This document shows, piece after piece, positions 1 through 5,171 of a stretch of DNA of 8,211 bases. The DNA comes from Gammaproteobacteria bacterium RIFCSPHIGHO2_12_FULL_37_14 (GTDB taxonomy: Bacteria > Pseudomonadota > Gammaproteobacteria > DSM-16500), in the NCBI GenBank assembly GCA_001801485.1, contig MGXV01000018.1:1-8211 (forward strand). The letters are read 5' to 3'. Position 1 is the stretch's first letter. Every line of letters begins with the position of its first letter. The notes under the pieces are model-generated. The model had not been told where the DNA came from and searched no databases. It worked only from the letters and a program-made list of their open reading frames with translations. Made by a program: the position numbers and the translations under genes.

Positions 1-83
1 ATGAAGCTCAGTCAGGCATTGTCTTTTTAAGATTCACTCAAGATATCGTTCCTCTCATAACTAGGCTAGAAGAAAACTTTACT
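1..83. repeat. Terminal overlap, copy 1 (assembly circularisation repeat)
   Basis: Bases 1-83 are identical to bases 8129-8211. The repeat lies inside a single open reading frame (the Rep_3 initiator) that becomes intact when the two copies are merged. The simplest reading is an assembler end-overlap of a circular molecule, not a biological repeat. Merging gives 8128 bp. Confidence 0.95.
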
Positions 84-617
84 AAATATGAGTTACAGCA
101 GGTTTCACGCCTAACCAGTTCTTATGCTATTCGGCTCTACGAATTGCTGATTCAATGGCGATCAGCAGGAAAGACGCCTGTGTTTGATCTGTCTATCTTT
201 AGACAGCAATTAGGCGTTGAATCTCACCAATACAAAACTATGAGCAATTTCAAAACCTATGTTTTAGATTTCGCACTCAATCAAATAAATGAGCTAACCG
301 ATATAACAGCTAAGTATGAACAACATAAGAAAGGACGTACCATTTCAGGATTTTCGTTCACTTTTAGACAGAAAAAAAATGCCTCGAAAAAAGAAATTAA
401 GAATGAAAATCTCTCAGATTTTTTCTCAAAAATAACTGATCCTCAACGTCACCTATTTGCCAATAAGCTCTCTAGACTATCTGAAATGAGCATTTACTCT
501 CAAGGTACAGAAACCTTCGAACAGTTTGCTGTCCGCATAGCAGAAATGCTTAAAGACGCTCAAAAATTCGAAGAATTATTCCCTTATCTTCAAAAAGTTG
601 GCTTTGCATCTGCCTAA
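1..617 (+). CDS. repB: Replication initiator protein, Rep_3 family: 3' part (starts at 7816)
   Basis: This is the C-terminal part of the initiator whose start lies at 7816. In-frame codons begin at position 3 (EAQSGIVFLRFTQDIVPLI) and end at a TAA at 615-617. The segment RLTSSYAIRLYELLIQW is a hallmark of the Rep_3 family, near the junction of the two winged-helix domains. The second winged helix, which contacts iteron DNA, should lie in the following stretch (FDLSIFRQQLGV...YKTMSNFKTYVLD). An ATG at 144 opens the same frame but is internal, not a real start. The C-terminal roughly 80 residues are less conserved and helical. The gene is followed after 18 bases by a perfect palindrome (636-660) and then by the RepA-like gene at 696. 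No frameshift is seen; it is split only because the circle was opened here. Confidence 0.93.
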   Translation, partial: EAQSGIVFLRFTQDIVPLITRLEENFTKYELQQVSRLTSSYAIRLYELLIQWRSAGKTPVFDLSIFRQQLGVESHQYKTMSNFKTYVLDFALNQINELTDITAKYEQHKKGRTISGFSFTFRQKKNASKKEIKNENLSDFFSKITDPQRHLFANKLSRLSEMSIYSQGTETFEQFAVRIAEMLKDAQKFEELFPYLQKVGFASA

Positions 618-635
618 AATTTAAACTTGATCATT

Positions 636-660
636 TGTCTATTAGACAGTCTAATAGACA
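636..660. promoter_or_regulatory. Perfect 12-1-12 palindrome between repB and the RepA-like gene
   Basis: TGTCTATTAGAC (636-647) and GTCTAATAGACA (649-660) are exact reverse complements around a single A. The sequence then continues GTCTATTTTT, repeating half of the motif. With a one-base centre it is a poor RNA hairpin and looks more like a dimeric repressor site controlling the downstream gene. The T-run after it leaves weak termination after repB as an alternative. Confidence 0.55.
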
Positions 661-695
661 GTCTATTTTTACAAGTTTAGGCATAGGTTTACAGG

Positions 696-1226
696 ATGAA
701 AACCCTTACAGTTCTTGAACTTTCCAAGCTCTACAACATCAATAGACAAACGATTTACAACAACATAAAGAAAGGAATTTTAAGTAAAAATTCTGAGAAT
801 AAGATTGATCTAGCGGAAGCAATCCGTGTTTTTGGGGAACCCGTCAAAAAACAGGATGTAAAAGAATCTGTAAAAGTAGACAGTCCAAATTCGGCAGAAG
901 TTTTACTGCTTAGACAGCAGATAGACATGTTGAAAAATCAGCTTGATGATGCCAAAGATCGGGAATCTTTCTATCAAAACCAAATTGAAACGATGCAACG
1001 CCTATTAGAAGCCCCAAAACCTAATATGACTACGTTTACCGATCAAGAATTAGTGCAACCCAGCATAGTCAAACCAGATCCCGAACCTGACACAGCAGAA
1101 GCTAAACATGACGGATTGACTACTCTGGAGCAGAGGGAAAATAAGCGGATTCCCGTACCGGAGCACGTTGAACAGGAGCCGGAGAAAAGAGGCTTTTGGA
1201 GCCGTTTTTTTAGACCCTATGATTAA
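696..1226 (+). CDS. repA: Plasmid replication DNA-binding protein (RepA-like, helix-turn-helix)
   Basis: A 176-aa protein of the type often annotated 'plasmid replication DNA-binding protein' or RepA downstream of repB in Acinetobacter plasmids. Residues 1-50 (MKTLTVLELSKLYNINRQTI...) read as a helix-turn-helix resembling excisionase or MerR-type recognition domains. Residues about 68-108 (LLLRQQIDMLKNQLDDA...) are strongly heptad-like and probably a coiled coil for dimerisation. A proline- and acid-rich linker follows, and the end is an aromatic/basic tail (KRGFWSRFFRPYD). The start ATG at 696 is preceded by only a weak AGG. It lies in the same direction as repB, separated by 78 bases that include a perfect palindrome. 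Its exact role in replication is not established; a role in copy control or stability is inference. The symbol follows customary plasmid naming and does not imply homology to other RepA proteins. Confidence 0.75.
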   Translation: MKTLTVLELSKLYNINRQTIYNNIKKGILSKNSENKIDLAEAIRVFGEPVKKQDVKESVKVDSPNSAEVLLLRQQIDMLKNQLDDAKDRESFYQNQIETMQRLLEAPKPNMTTFTDQELVQPSIVKPDPEPDTAEAKHDGLTTLEQRENKRIPVPEHVEQEPEKRGFWSRFFRPYD

Positions 1227-1307
1227 CCACGATTGTTTAACTGATATGAACAAAGTTGTGGAACATTGATCAAATAATAGGCGTGGAACGTGAAAAATCA
1301 TAAAAAA

Positions 1308-1331
1308 AGCCCACCAGAGGGTATGTGGGCT
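1308..1331 (-). terminator. Rho-independent terminator for the terC transcript
   Basis: On the minus strand AGCCCAC (1331 to 1325) pairs with GTGGGCT (1314 to 1308) around a 10-base loop, followed directly by TTTTTTTA. This is a classic intrinsic terminator for the minus-strand genes ending at 1484, and it also separates them from the convergent repA gene. Confidence 0.8.
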
Positions 1332-1377
1332 AAAATCATGTAACTACAGCATTGATTTCTAAAGATAATTATAACGC

Positions 1378-1405
1378 ATTTCGTATAAGGTGTATTATGT
1401 TAATT
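1378..1405 (+). other. pdif site 1 (XerC/XerD recombination site, C-to-D orientation)
   Basis: The XerC-like arm ATTTCGTATAA (1378-1388), a six-base spacer GGTGTA (1389-1394) and the XerD-like arm TTATGTTAATT (1395-1405) match, from memory, the 11-6-11 layout and arm consensus of dif-like pdif sites on Acinetobacter plasmids. Host XerC/XerD recombine such sites to move gene modules. It sits between the replication region and the terC gene, and so marks the left edge of the passenger block. Confidence 0.88.
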
Positions 1406-1483
1406 TTAGGAAAACTTATAATCAGAATAATTAACAGCCACTGTTTTATTGGTAGCTATTAATTATTTAAAGGATTGTAATTT

Positions 1484-2461
1484 TTACCTATGAGTACTTT
1501 GATCTTTTGTTTTCCAAAGAGAGTATAGAATTCCTGTAAACAAGATGATGAACGTGATCGAAAGGGAGACTGGCGGTGGAATTTTTGCTATACCTAATCC
1601 ATCAGCTATAAAAATTTTTGATCCAATAAAGACTAACAATACTGCTAATGCGTACTTCAAATAATGGAAGCGGTCGACCATTGCTGATAGGGCAAAATAT
1701 AAAGCACGTAATCCCAAAATTGCGAAAATATTTGAAGTATAAACAATAAATGGATCTGTCGTAATCGCAAAAATCGCAGGAACACTATCTATTGCAAAGA
1801 TCAGATCTACAAATTCAATCATGATCAAGGCTAGAAAAAGTGGTGTCATAAACCAGGTTAATTGGTTAGTTTTTGGATCAATCTTTTTCACCCAGAACTT
1901 CTCTGCATGAAGCTGCTCAGTGACACGAAATCTTTTTTTAATAAAGTTCAAAATAGGAGAATTTCCGACTTCATATTCTTTATCAACACTTAGCCACATT
2001 TTTATCCCTGTAAAAATAAGAAAGGCTGCAAATATATAAAGAACCCATGAAAATTGGCTGACCAGTGTTGCGCCCACGCCAATCATGATAGCTCTTAGAA
2101 AAATTACACCTATAATTCCCCAAAATAAGACTCTATGCTGATAAATTCTTGGTATCGAGAAATATGAAAAAATCATTGCAATGACAAAGATATTATCCAT
2201 CGCTAATGATTTTTCAATTACAAAACCGGTTACATAGTTAATCCCTGCCGTGGGTCCGAGATACCACCACACCCATGCGCCGAAAAGTAAACCTAATGTA
2301 ATATAAAATGCTGATAGTGCTAAGCTTTCTTTAACACCAATCTCTCTTACCTTACGATGAAATACTCCAAGATCTAGAATAAGCAGGACAAGTACAATAA
2401 GGATAAAGAAAATCCACATCCAAACAGGTTTATCTAAAAAATTCGAAAATAGAACGTCCAT
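1484..2461 (-). CDS. terC: TerC family integral membrane protein (probable metal ion exporter)
   Basis: A 325-aa polytopic inner-membrane protein of the TerC/Alx/YceF family, whose members export manganese or contribute to tellurite resistance and pH/metal homeostasis. Full length is normal for the Alx-like group. Two family signatures are present: EKSLAMDNIF at residues 83-92 and EFVDLIFAIDSVPA at 216-229. Each carries acidic residues within a membrane helix, expected to bind the metal ion. Around eight or nine hydrophobic segments are visible, with a hydrophilic loop near residues 155-200. The ATG at 2461 has a good AGAGGA ribosome binding site about 7 bases upstream. It lies on the minus strand, downstream of a YqhA-like gene but 223 bases away, and is followed by a terminator at 1308-1331. 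I could not recognise a manganese riboswitch in the leader. The family is certain; the substrate is inferred. Confidence 0.93.
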   Translation of the reverse strand: MDVLFSNFLDKPVWMWIFFILIVLVLLILDLGVFHRKVREIGVKESLALSAFYITLGLLFGAWVWWYLGPTAGINYVTGFVIEKSLAMDNIFVIAMIFSYFSIPRIYQHRVLFWGIIGVIFLRAIMIGVGATLVSQFSWVLYIFAAFLIFTGIKMWLSVDKEYEVGNSPILNFIKKRFRVTEQLHAEKFWVKKIDPKTNQLTWFMTPLFLALIMIEFVDLIFAIDSVPAIFAITTDPFIVYTSNIFAILGLRALYFALSAMVDRFHYLKYALAVLLVFIGSKIFIADGLGIAKIPPPVSLSITFIILFTGILYSLWKTKDQSTHR

Positions 2462-2684
2462 AGTTTTCCTCTGCTTATACTTGAACCGTACCGGGTTTGT
2501 CGGAGATTTTTTGATTAAAGAAAGAGTACAGTATTCCTATTTGAAGCTGCAATCTTTGACGCAATTTTGAGTTTAGTGAAGTTTGAATCAGACATTTTTT
2601 CTCAATACATGACGATCTCTAATCTTAACTTCAATTAAATGCTCAAATAAAAGAGTAATTATAAATGAGTCCTTGCGATTTAAG
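2462..2684. promoter_or_regulatory. Intergenic leader of terC
   Basis: This 223-base gap holds the terC ribosome binding site (AGAGGA on the minus strand, 2472-2467) and must hold its promoter. I see no strong -35/-10 pair and could not recognise the conserved core of the yybP-ykoY manganese riboswitch that often precedes such genes. There is also no clear terminator for the upstream YqhA-like gene, so co-transcription is possible. Confidence 0.4.
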
Positions 2685-3185
2685 TTATTCATCGTCTTTG
2701 TGATGATCATTATCGAATAGCTTACAAGTAAAAATTATTGCTAATATGACTAGGCTAGAAGAAATACCAGCATATAAGTTGGCTAAAGTTCCACCAAAAA
2801 CAACAAGATCTTCTAAAAACAAGATGACTATAACTATAATAGATACATGTAATATAATAAGTTTTAGATCATGAAACTTATTAATTGATAGTGTCTTAAG
2901 AAAAGAACTATTGTCAAAAATAGCTTGTTGAATAAATAATTTATAAAAACCTGCTGAAATTAAATGAAATGTAATAGCAATTAACGAGACATCGAGGATT
3001 TTTAAAAATTTAACAACAACTATTTTTACTTCAAAATTAGTTGCATATATATTTTTTATAATAAAAATTATTGCATCAATTAGAAGATATATAGTTGATA
3101 AATATAAAAAAATAGAAGATAGTATGCAATTTATAATAACTATAATAACTAAAAATCTACTCTTTTCAAAAAAATTTTGTAGCAC
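2685..3185 (-). CDS. YqhA (UPF0114)-like membrane protein
   Basis: A 166-aa, very hydrophobic and AT-rich gene product that resembles the YqhA/UPF0114 family of small inner-membrane proteins, whose function is unknown. Apparent membrane segments are at about residues 10-45, 63-88, 107-130 and 138-156. The stretch LDVSLIAITFHLISAGFYKL (64-83) corresponds to the conserved central helix of the family. The C-terminus is charged and histidine-rich (FDNDHHKDDE). The start is GTG at 3185, supported by AAGGGA 9 bases upstream; no better ATG is near. It precedes terC on the same strand. Its upstream region is immediately occupied by the 113-bp MITE-like element (3208-3320), which may supply its promoter. 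Base composition is noticeably more AT-rich than the mobilisation genes, suggesting separate acquisition. Confidence 0.75.
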   Translation of the reverse strand: MLQNFFEKSRFLVIIVIINCILSSIFLYLSTIYLLIDAIIFIIKNIYATNFEVKIVVVKFLKILDVSLIAITFHLISAGFYKLFIQQAIFDNSSFLKTLSINKFHDLKLIILHVSIIVIVILFLEDLVVFGGTLANLYAGISSSLVILAIIFTCKLFDNDHHKDDE

Positions 3186-3207
3186 TTGATAACATCCCTT
3201 AAAATAA

Positions 3208-3320
3208 GGCTTTGTTGCATAAATATGTAAGCATCTGATTTAAATAAATTTAATTTTGGATCAAAAAATAATCAAAACTTTTAAAATCATATAGTTATGA
3301 TATCTTTGTGCAACAAAGCC
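3208..3320. mobile_element. MITE-like element or IS remnant with IS-type terminal inverted repeats
   Basis: A 113-bp non-coding segment starts GGCTTTGTTGCATAAATATG (3208-3227) and ends with the reverse complement of GGCTTTGTTGCACAAAGATA (3320-3301). The ends match at 17 of 20 positions. They look like the ends of IS5-family (IS903/IS17-like) elements, as judged from memory. There is no transposase frame inside. I see no target duplication (left flank TTAAAATAA, right flank GTCCAGTAC), so it may be an internally deleted IS or a product of recombination between two copies. Its right end interrupts a gene remnant (3321-3516). Confidence 0.7.
3286..3313 (-). promoter_or_regulatory. Possible promoter inside the MITE-like element, reading towards the YqhA-like gene
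   Basis: On the minus strand TTGCAC (3313-3308, inside the terminal repeat) and TATGAT (3291-3286) are separated by 16 bases, a plausible -35/-10 pair. In a full-length IS this would be the transposase promoter; here it would transcribe about 100 bases of leader and then the GTG at 3185. It rests on pattern match only. Confidence 0.4.
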
Positions 3321-3516
3321 GTCCAGTACTGGAAACTACATCATAACCTCTCTGATTAACTGAATCAGCTAATTGTCCTAAGGTCATCATAGCTACATAA
3401 AGTTCCCCAATTCTTCCTGTTAAATGCCTTAATTCTGCAATAGGCATTCCCCCATAAGAAAGCTCTCTAAAATATACTAATTCTTTATTTTTATAGCATA
3501 AAAATAAAGGCCGCAA
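3321..3516 (-). pseudogene. Truncated gene remnant (DUF6998-like N-terminal part)
   Basis: Minus-strand coding remnant containing MPIAELRHLTGRIGELYV, followed by GQLADSVNQRGYDVVSSTG. This resembles the N-terminal part of proteins with a GRIGELYVA...GYDVV...GERISVKT pattern, which I recall as DUF6998-type. Just where that next conserved segment should follow, the frame runs into the end of the MITE-like element at 3320 and stops after eight unrelated residues (RLCCTKIS) at 3295. The rest of the gene is not found on the far side of the element, so an adjacent deletion probably occurred. The opening codons near 3516 (a TTG) lie inside a hairpin and are unlikely to be the native start; the ATG near 3451 (MPIAEL) is a better candidate. 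Function is unknown. Confidence 0.6.
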
Positions 3517-3527
3517 ATGCGACCTTT
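3506..3527 (-). terminator. Hairpin, possible minus-strand terminator
   Basis: AAAGGCCGCA (3506-3515) and TGCGACCTTT (3518-3527) form a 10-bp stem with one mismatch and a minimal loop. On the minus strand it is followed by TATTTTTAT. It could terminate a minus-strand transcript arriving from the right. The truncated frame opens within it, which argues that the frame's first codons are not native. Confidence 0.4.
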
Positions 3528-3528
3528 A

Positions 3529-3809
3529 ATTAATATGAGTCCGAACGACGCCCGAAGTAATCTAAAAACTTAAATGGTTAACGCTCGAAAGAATTAACCA
3601 AATTCTTAGAAACTTAGTAATACTTAGTATTACACCTCGCTCTATACGCTTATATGACAACAGCGTGCTGACCAATTTTTCATCTGACCATCTAGGTTGT
3701 CAAGGTCGATGTAACGTCTTTCAGCAAAGACTCATCTATTAGGGTATCATTCCCCTGAGAAATGTCAAATTCTATCTTCTTTTCCCTTTTTTAAAAGTAC
3801 TTTCTAATC
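3529..3809. other. Non-coding stretch upstream of the BECR-like gene, with short inverted repeats
   Basis: No convincing gene is seen in these 281 bases. Two short inverted repeats are visible: TGGTTAA (3575-3581) with TTAACCA (3594-3600), and GTAATAC (3617-3623) with GTATTAC (3627-3633), the latter overlapping a direct repeat of ACTTAGTA. The promoter of the gene at 3810 must lie here, but I cannot point to a strong -35/-10 pair. Confidence 0.5.
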
Positions 3810-4280
3810 ATGCAACAACCTGTTTTACAAATAAAAGAAGATACAATAGAGCAGAATTTATTTTGGGAAATTAATGGTTCTATCGATCTAGCTATAATTC
3901 CTGGCAATACCATAAAAGGTATTCCTCATGATCTTCCAATTAGATTACAAAATGGCTATGCAAAAGGTAGAAATGGATTTGGCTATCTGCATATTTTAAG
4001 AAATCATGGTCAAGAATTTAATCGCTTAAGACCCCCCACTGATGTTTTCGGATTTTTGGTGAAAAAATTAGGCCAAGGAGGGAGTTTTCATCATCAAACA
4101 GATAAAAGAAAAGGGCTCTATTTAGCAATGCTTCCTTCTGGGGTTATTATTTTGGATTATGTTGCAAAGGGTAGAGATTCCTTTTTTACAATTATTACAG
4201 CTTATACAACCAATCGTTCTATTGATGGTAAAGAAATAGGTAGATATATCAGTACTTTCCAAGTTAAACCTAAGAAATAA
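3810..4280 (+). CDS. Orphan protein resembling BECR-fold (barnase-EndoU-ColicinE5/D-RelE) nucleases
   Basis: A 156-aa protein, not firmly recognised. Its central segment GFGYLHILRNHG (56-67) has the aromatic-x-x-HI-x-x-x-H pattern that opens many BECR/PBECR-type nuclease domains of phages and plasmids. It is followed by basic residues (K99-R100-K101), a beta-rich stretch (YLAMLPSGVIILDY, 104-117), and a late TIITAYTTNR (127-136) that could supply the conserved Thr/Tyr. Candidate catalytic residues are H61, H66, R64 and T130 or Y132. This would make it an RNase-like toxin or effector domain, but that is inference by pattern. There is no signal peptide. The start is the ATG at 3810 with a poor ribosome binding site, so expression may be low. 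No adjacent immunity gene shares its operon. It lies just inside pdif site 2 (4314-4341). The nearest regulator is the XRE gene at 4401-4625 on the other strand. Confidence 0.55.
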   Translation: MQQPVLQIKEDTIEQNLFWEINGSIDLAIIPGNTIKGIPHDLPIRLQNGYAKGRNGFGYLHILRNHGQEFNRLRPPTDVFGFLVKKLGQGGSFHHQTDKRKGLYLAMLPSGVIILDYVAKGRDSFFTIITAYTTNRSIDGKEIGRYISTFQVKPKK

Positions 4281-4313
4281 TAAAACTTTTTAGAAAAGCA
4301 CCATCTATTTTTC

Positions 4314-4341
4314 ATTTAACATAAAATCTCATCTACGAAAT
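4314..4341 (-). other. pdif site 2 (XerC/XerD recombination site, D-to-C orientation)
   Basis: Read on the plus strand, ATTTAACATAA (4314-4324) is a XerD-like arm (10 of 11 against TTATGTTAATT reversed). AATCTC (4325-4330) is the six-base spacer and ATCTACGAAAT (4331-4341) a XerC-like arm (9 of 11 against ATTTCGTATAA reversed). The orientation is opposite to the site at 1378-1405. Such inverted pairs typically flank pdif modules, so the genes from terC to the BECR-like protein form a candidate mobile block. Confidence 0.72.
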
Positions 4342-4363
4342 GCAGCAGCAGCACGTGCTAGGA

Positions 4364-4385
4364 CCCAATTAAATCTTTAATTGGG
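4364..4385 (-). terminator. Hairpin downstream of the XRE-type gene, likely terminator
   Basis: CCCAATTAAA (4364-4373) and TTTAATTGGG (4376-4385) are perfect complements with a very short loop, 16 bases beyond the stop of the minus-strand regulator at 4401. There is no T-run after it on the minus strand, so termination efficiency is uncertain. A perfect 10-bp palindrome, AGCACGTGCT (4350-4359), follows. Confidence 0.5.
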
Positions 4386-4400
4386 CTCATATCAAATACT

Positions 4401-4625
4401 CTATTGATCACGATAAGCTCGAACTTTCTCAAAAATTGGATAAAAGTCCAGACCATCATCCTTCATATCTGAAATTATGACCGCAATTACTGCAATCGTA
4501 GTGGGCACTTTACCGTTCTTTTTATAGTTGGTAATGGAGTTCGCGTTCATATCTAAAAGCGCTGCAAATTCTTTAATAGAAAGGCCAGACTTACCTATAA
4601 GTCTTTGAAATTCTTCGTAAGGCAT
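4401..4625 (-). CDS. XRE/Cro-like helix-turn-helix transcriptional regulator
   Basis: A small DNA-binding protein of 74 aa from the ATG at 4625 (MPYEEFQRLIGKSGLSIKEF). Residues 15-38 (LSIKEFAALLDMNANSITNYKK) form a recognisable helix-turn-helix, the recognition helix being around NANSITNYKK; the rest is helical. A longer frame opens at 4673. However, an extended -10 promoter (TGTTATACT on the minus strand, TATACT at 4662-4657) lies inside that extension, so the shorter start is preferred. It is divergent from the 86-aa gene at 4804. The shared intergenic region has an 18-bp perfect inverted repeat and three TAAACACA/TGTGTTTA motifs, suggesting it represses itself and possibly its neighbour. 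It could be the antitoxin of a pair, but its partner does not resemble a known toxin. Confidence 0.75.
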   Translation of the reverse strand: MPYEEFQRLIGKSGLSIKEFAALLDMNANSITNYKKNGKVPTTIAVIAVIISDMKDDGLDFYPIFEKVRAYRDQ

Positions 4626-4656
4626 AGTTTTAAAAGCAGAATTGTTCTGATGGAAA

Positions 4657-4665
4657 AGTATAACA
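4657..4665 (-). promoter_or_regulatory. Extended -10 promoter of the XRE-type gene
   Basis: On the minus strand TGT directly precedes TATACT (4662-4657), the TGn extended -10 pattern. Transcription would start near 4650, leaving a 25-base leader before the ATG at 4625. It lies next to the inverted repeat at 4681-4731, so a repressor bound there would cover the -35 area. Confidence 0.55.
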
Positions 4666-4680
4666 CAGATCATTTATTTA

Positions 4681-4731
4681 CATTTAAACACATAAATAAT
4701 GTGATAAACACACTATTTATGTGTTTAAATG
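4681..4731. promoter_or_regulatory. Operator-like 18-bp perfect inverted repeat with three TGTGTTTA motifs
   Basis: Arm 4681-4698 (CATTTAAACACATAAATA) and arm 4714-4731 are exact reverse complements around a 15-base centre. The motif TAAACACA occurs in the left arm (4685-4692) and in the centre (4705-4712), and its complement TGTGTTTA in the right arm (4720-4727). The first two copies are spaced 20 bases apart. It lies between divergent genes, one of which encodes an XRE-type regulator, so it is the likely binding site for that regulator. Confidence 0.7.
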
Positions 4732-4740
4732 CTCCCATAT

Positions 4741-4766
4741 CCTTCTTTCAGGACATATGAAGAAGG
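4741..4766 (+). other. Short hairpin in the leader of the 86-aa gene
   Basis: CCTTCTT (4741-4747) and AAGAAGG (4760-4766) form a 7-bp perfect stem with a 12-base loop, between the operator and the gene start at 4804. It could be a leader RNA structure or a further protein site. Too short to call a terminator, and no T-run follows. Confidence 0.3.
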
Positions 4767-4803
4767 TACCTTTAATTATTTATCCTTAAAATGAGGCATT
4801 ACT

Positions 4804-5064
4804 ATGGGTAATTTAAACTTGATCAATCATCTATATCTTTCTGAAAACGGTAGAAAAATTGGAACTCAACTCATTAAAGATTTCTCAATTAATAGATCTT
4901 ACAATCTGGGGTTATTTTTAAACGTCAATAAATGCTTTGATGATCGAGAAGCAACGCTGGTATGGACGCAGCATTATCTTGATCAACATATATATGATGA
5001 TTACGAAGACGTTAAACGCGCTTTTTTAGCATTCTTTCCTGATGGAGCATTTATGCAATTTTGA
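4804..5064 (+). CDS. Hypothetical small protein (86 aa) paired with the XRE-type regulator
   Basis: I do not recognise this 86-aa protein. It is mixed in charge, without membrane segments or signal peptide, and rich in aromatic and acidic residues towards the C-terminus (YDDYEDVKRAFLAFFPDGAF). The start ATG at 4804 is well supported by TGAGG about 9 bases upstream. Codon use looks normal and the gene is intact, so it is probably real. It diverges from the XRE gene (4401-4625) across an operator-like region and is followed by a perfect hairpin at 5094-5116. Arrangement alone suggests control by the XRE protein. It might be the effector partner of a small regulatory or toxin-antitoxin-like pair, but nothing in the protein shows that. 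Confidence 0.6.
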   Translation: MGNLNLINHLYLSENGRKIGTQLIKDFSINRSYNLGLFLNVNKCFDDREATLVWTQHYLDQHIYDDYEDVKRAFLAFFPDGAFMQF

Positions 5065-5093
5065 GACTGTTAATTGAATAGCTAGACTCCCTG

Positions 5094-5116
5094 AATGGTC
5101 CTTTTAAAGGACCATT
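5094..5116. terminator. Bidirectional hairpin between convergent genes
   Basis: AATGGTCCTTT (5094-5104) and AAAGGACCATT (5106-5116) are exact complements around one base. It lies between the stop of the 86-aa gene (5064) and the stop of the convergent relaxase gene (5172), the usual place for a shared terminator, although no long T-run follows on either strand. Confidence 0.6.
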
Positions 5117-5171
5117 ACACAATTTACAGTCCTACAGTCAGTTTACCTGACACAGATTTTTGTACGCTCTA

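Noticed and set aside
144..617. A 157-aa gene starting at ATG 144
   Set aside because: The frame is open upstream to position 3 and joins the initiator frame from 7816; this ATG is internal to repB.
1050..1301. Minus-strand frame opposite the end of the RepA-like gene
   Set aside because: It overlaps a well-supported gene, has no ribosome binding site and looks like an antisense shadow.
2462..2684. yybP-ykoY manganese riboswitch before terC
   Set aside because: I could not find the conserved GGGGAGTA-type and paired loop elements on the minus strand.
3295..3516. An intact 73-aa gene
   Set aside because: The last residues come from the MITE-like element and the first codons lie in a hairpin; it reads as a truncated remnant.
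3527..3564. A third pdif site (AATTAATATGA ... CGAAGT)
   Set aside because: One arm is loosely XerD-like, but the XerC arm matches poorly and the spacer would be 9 rather than 6 bases.
4626..4673. Longer start (4673) for the XRE-type gene
   Set aside because: The extra codons overlap a good extended -10 promoter and have no ribosome binding site.
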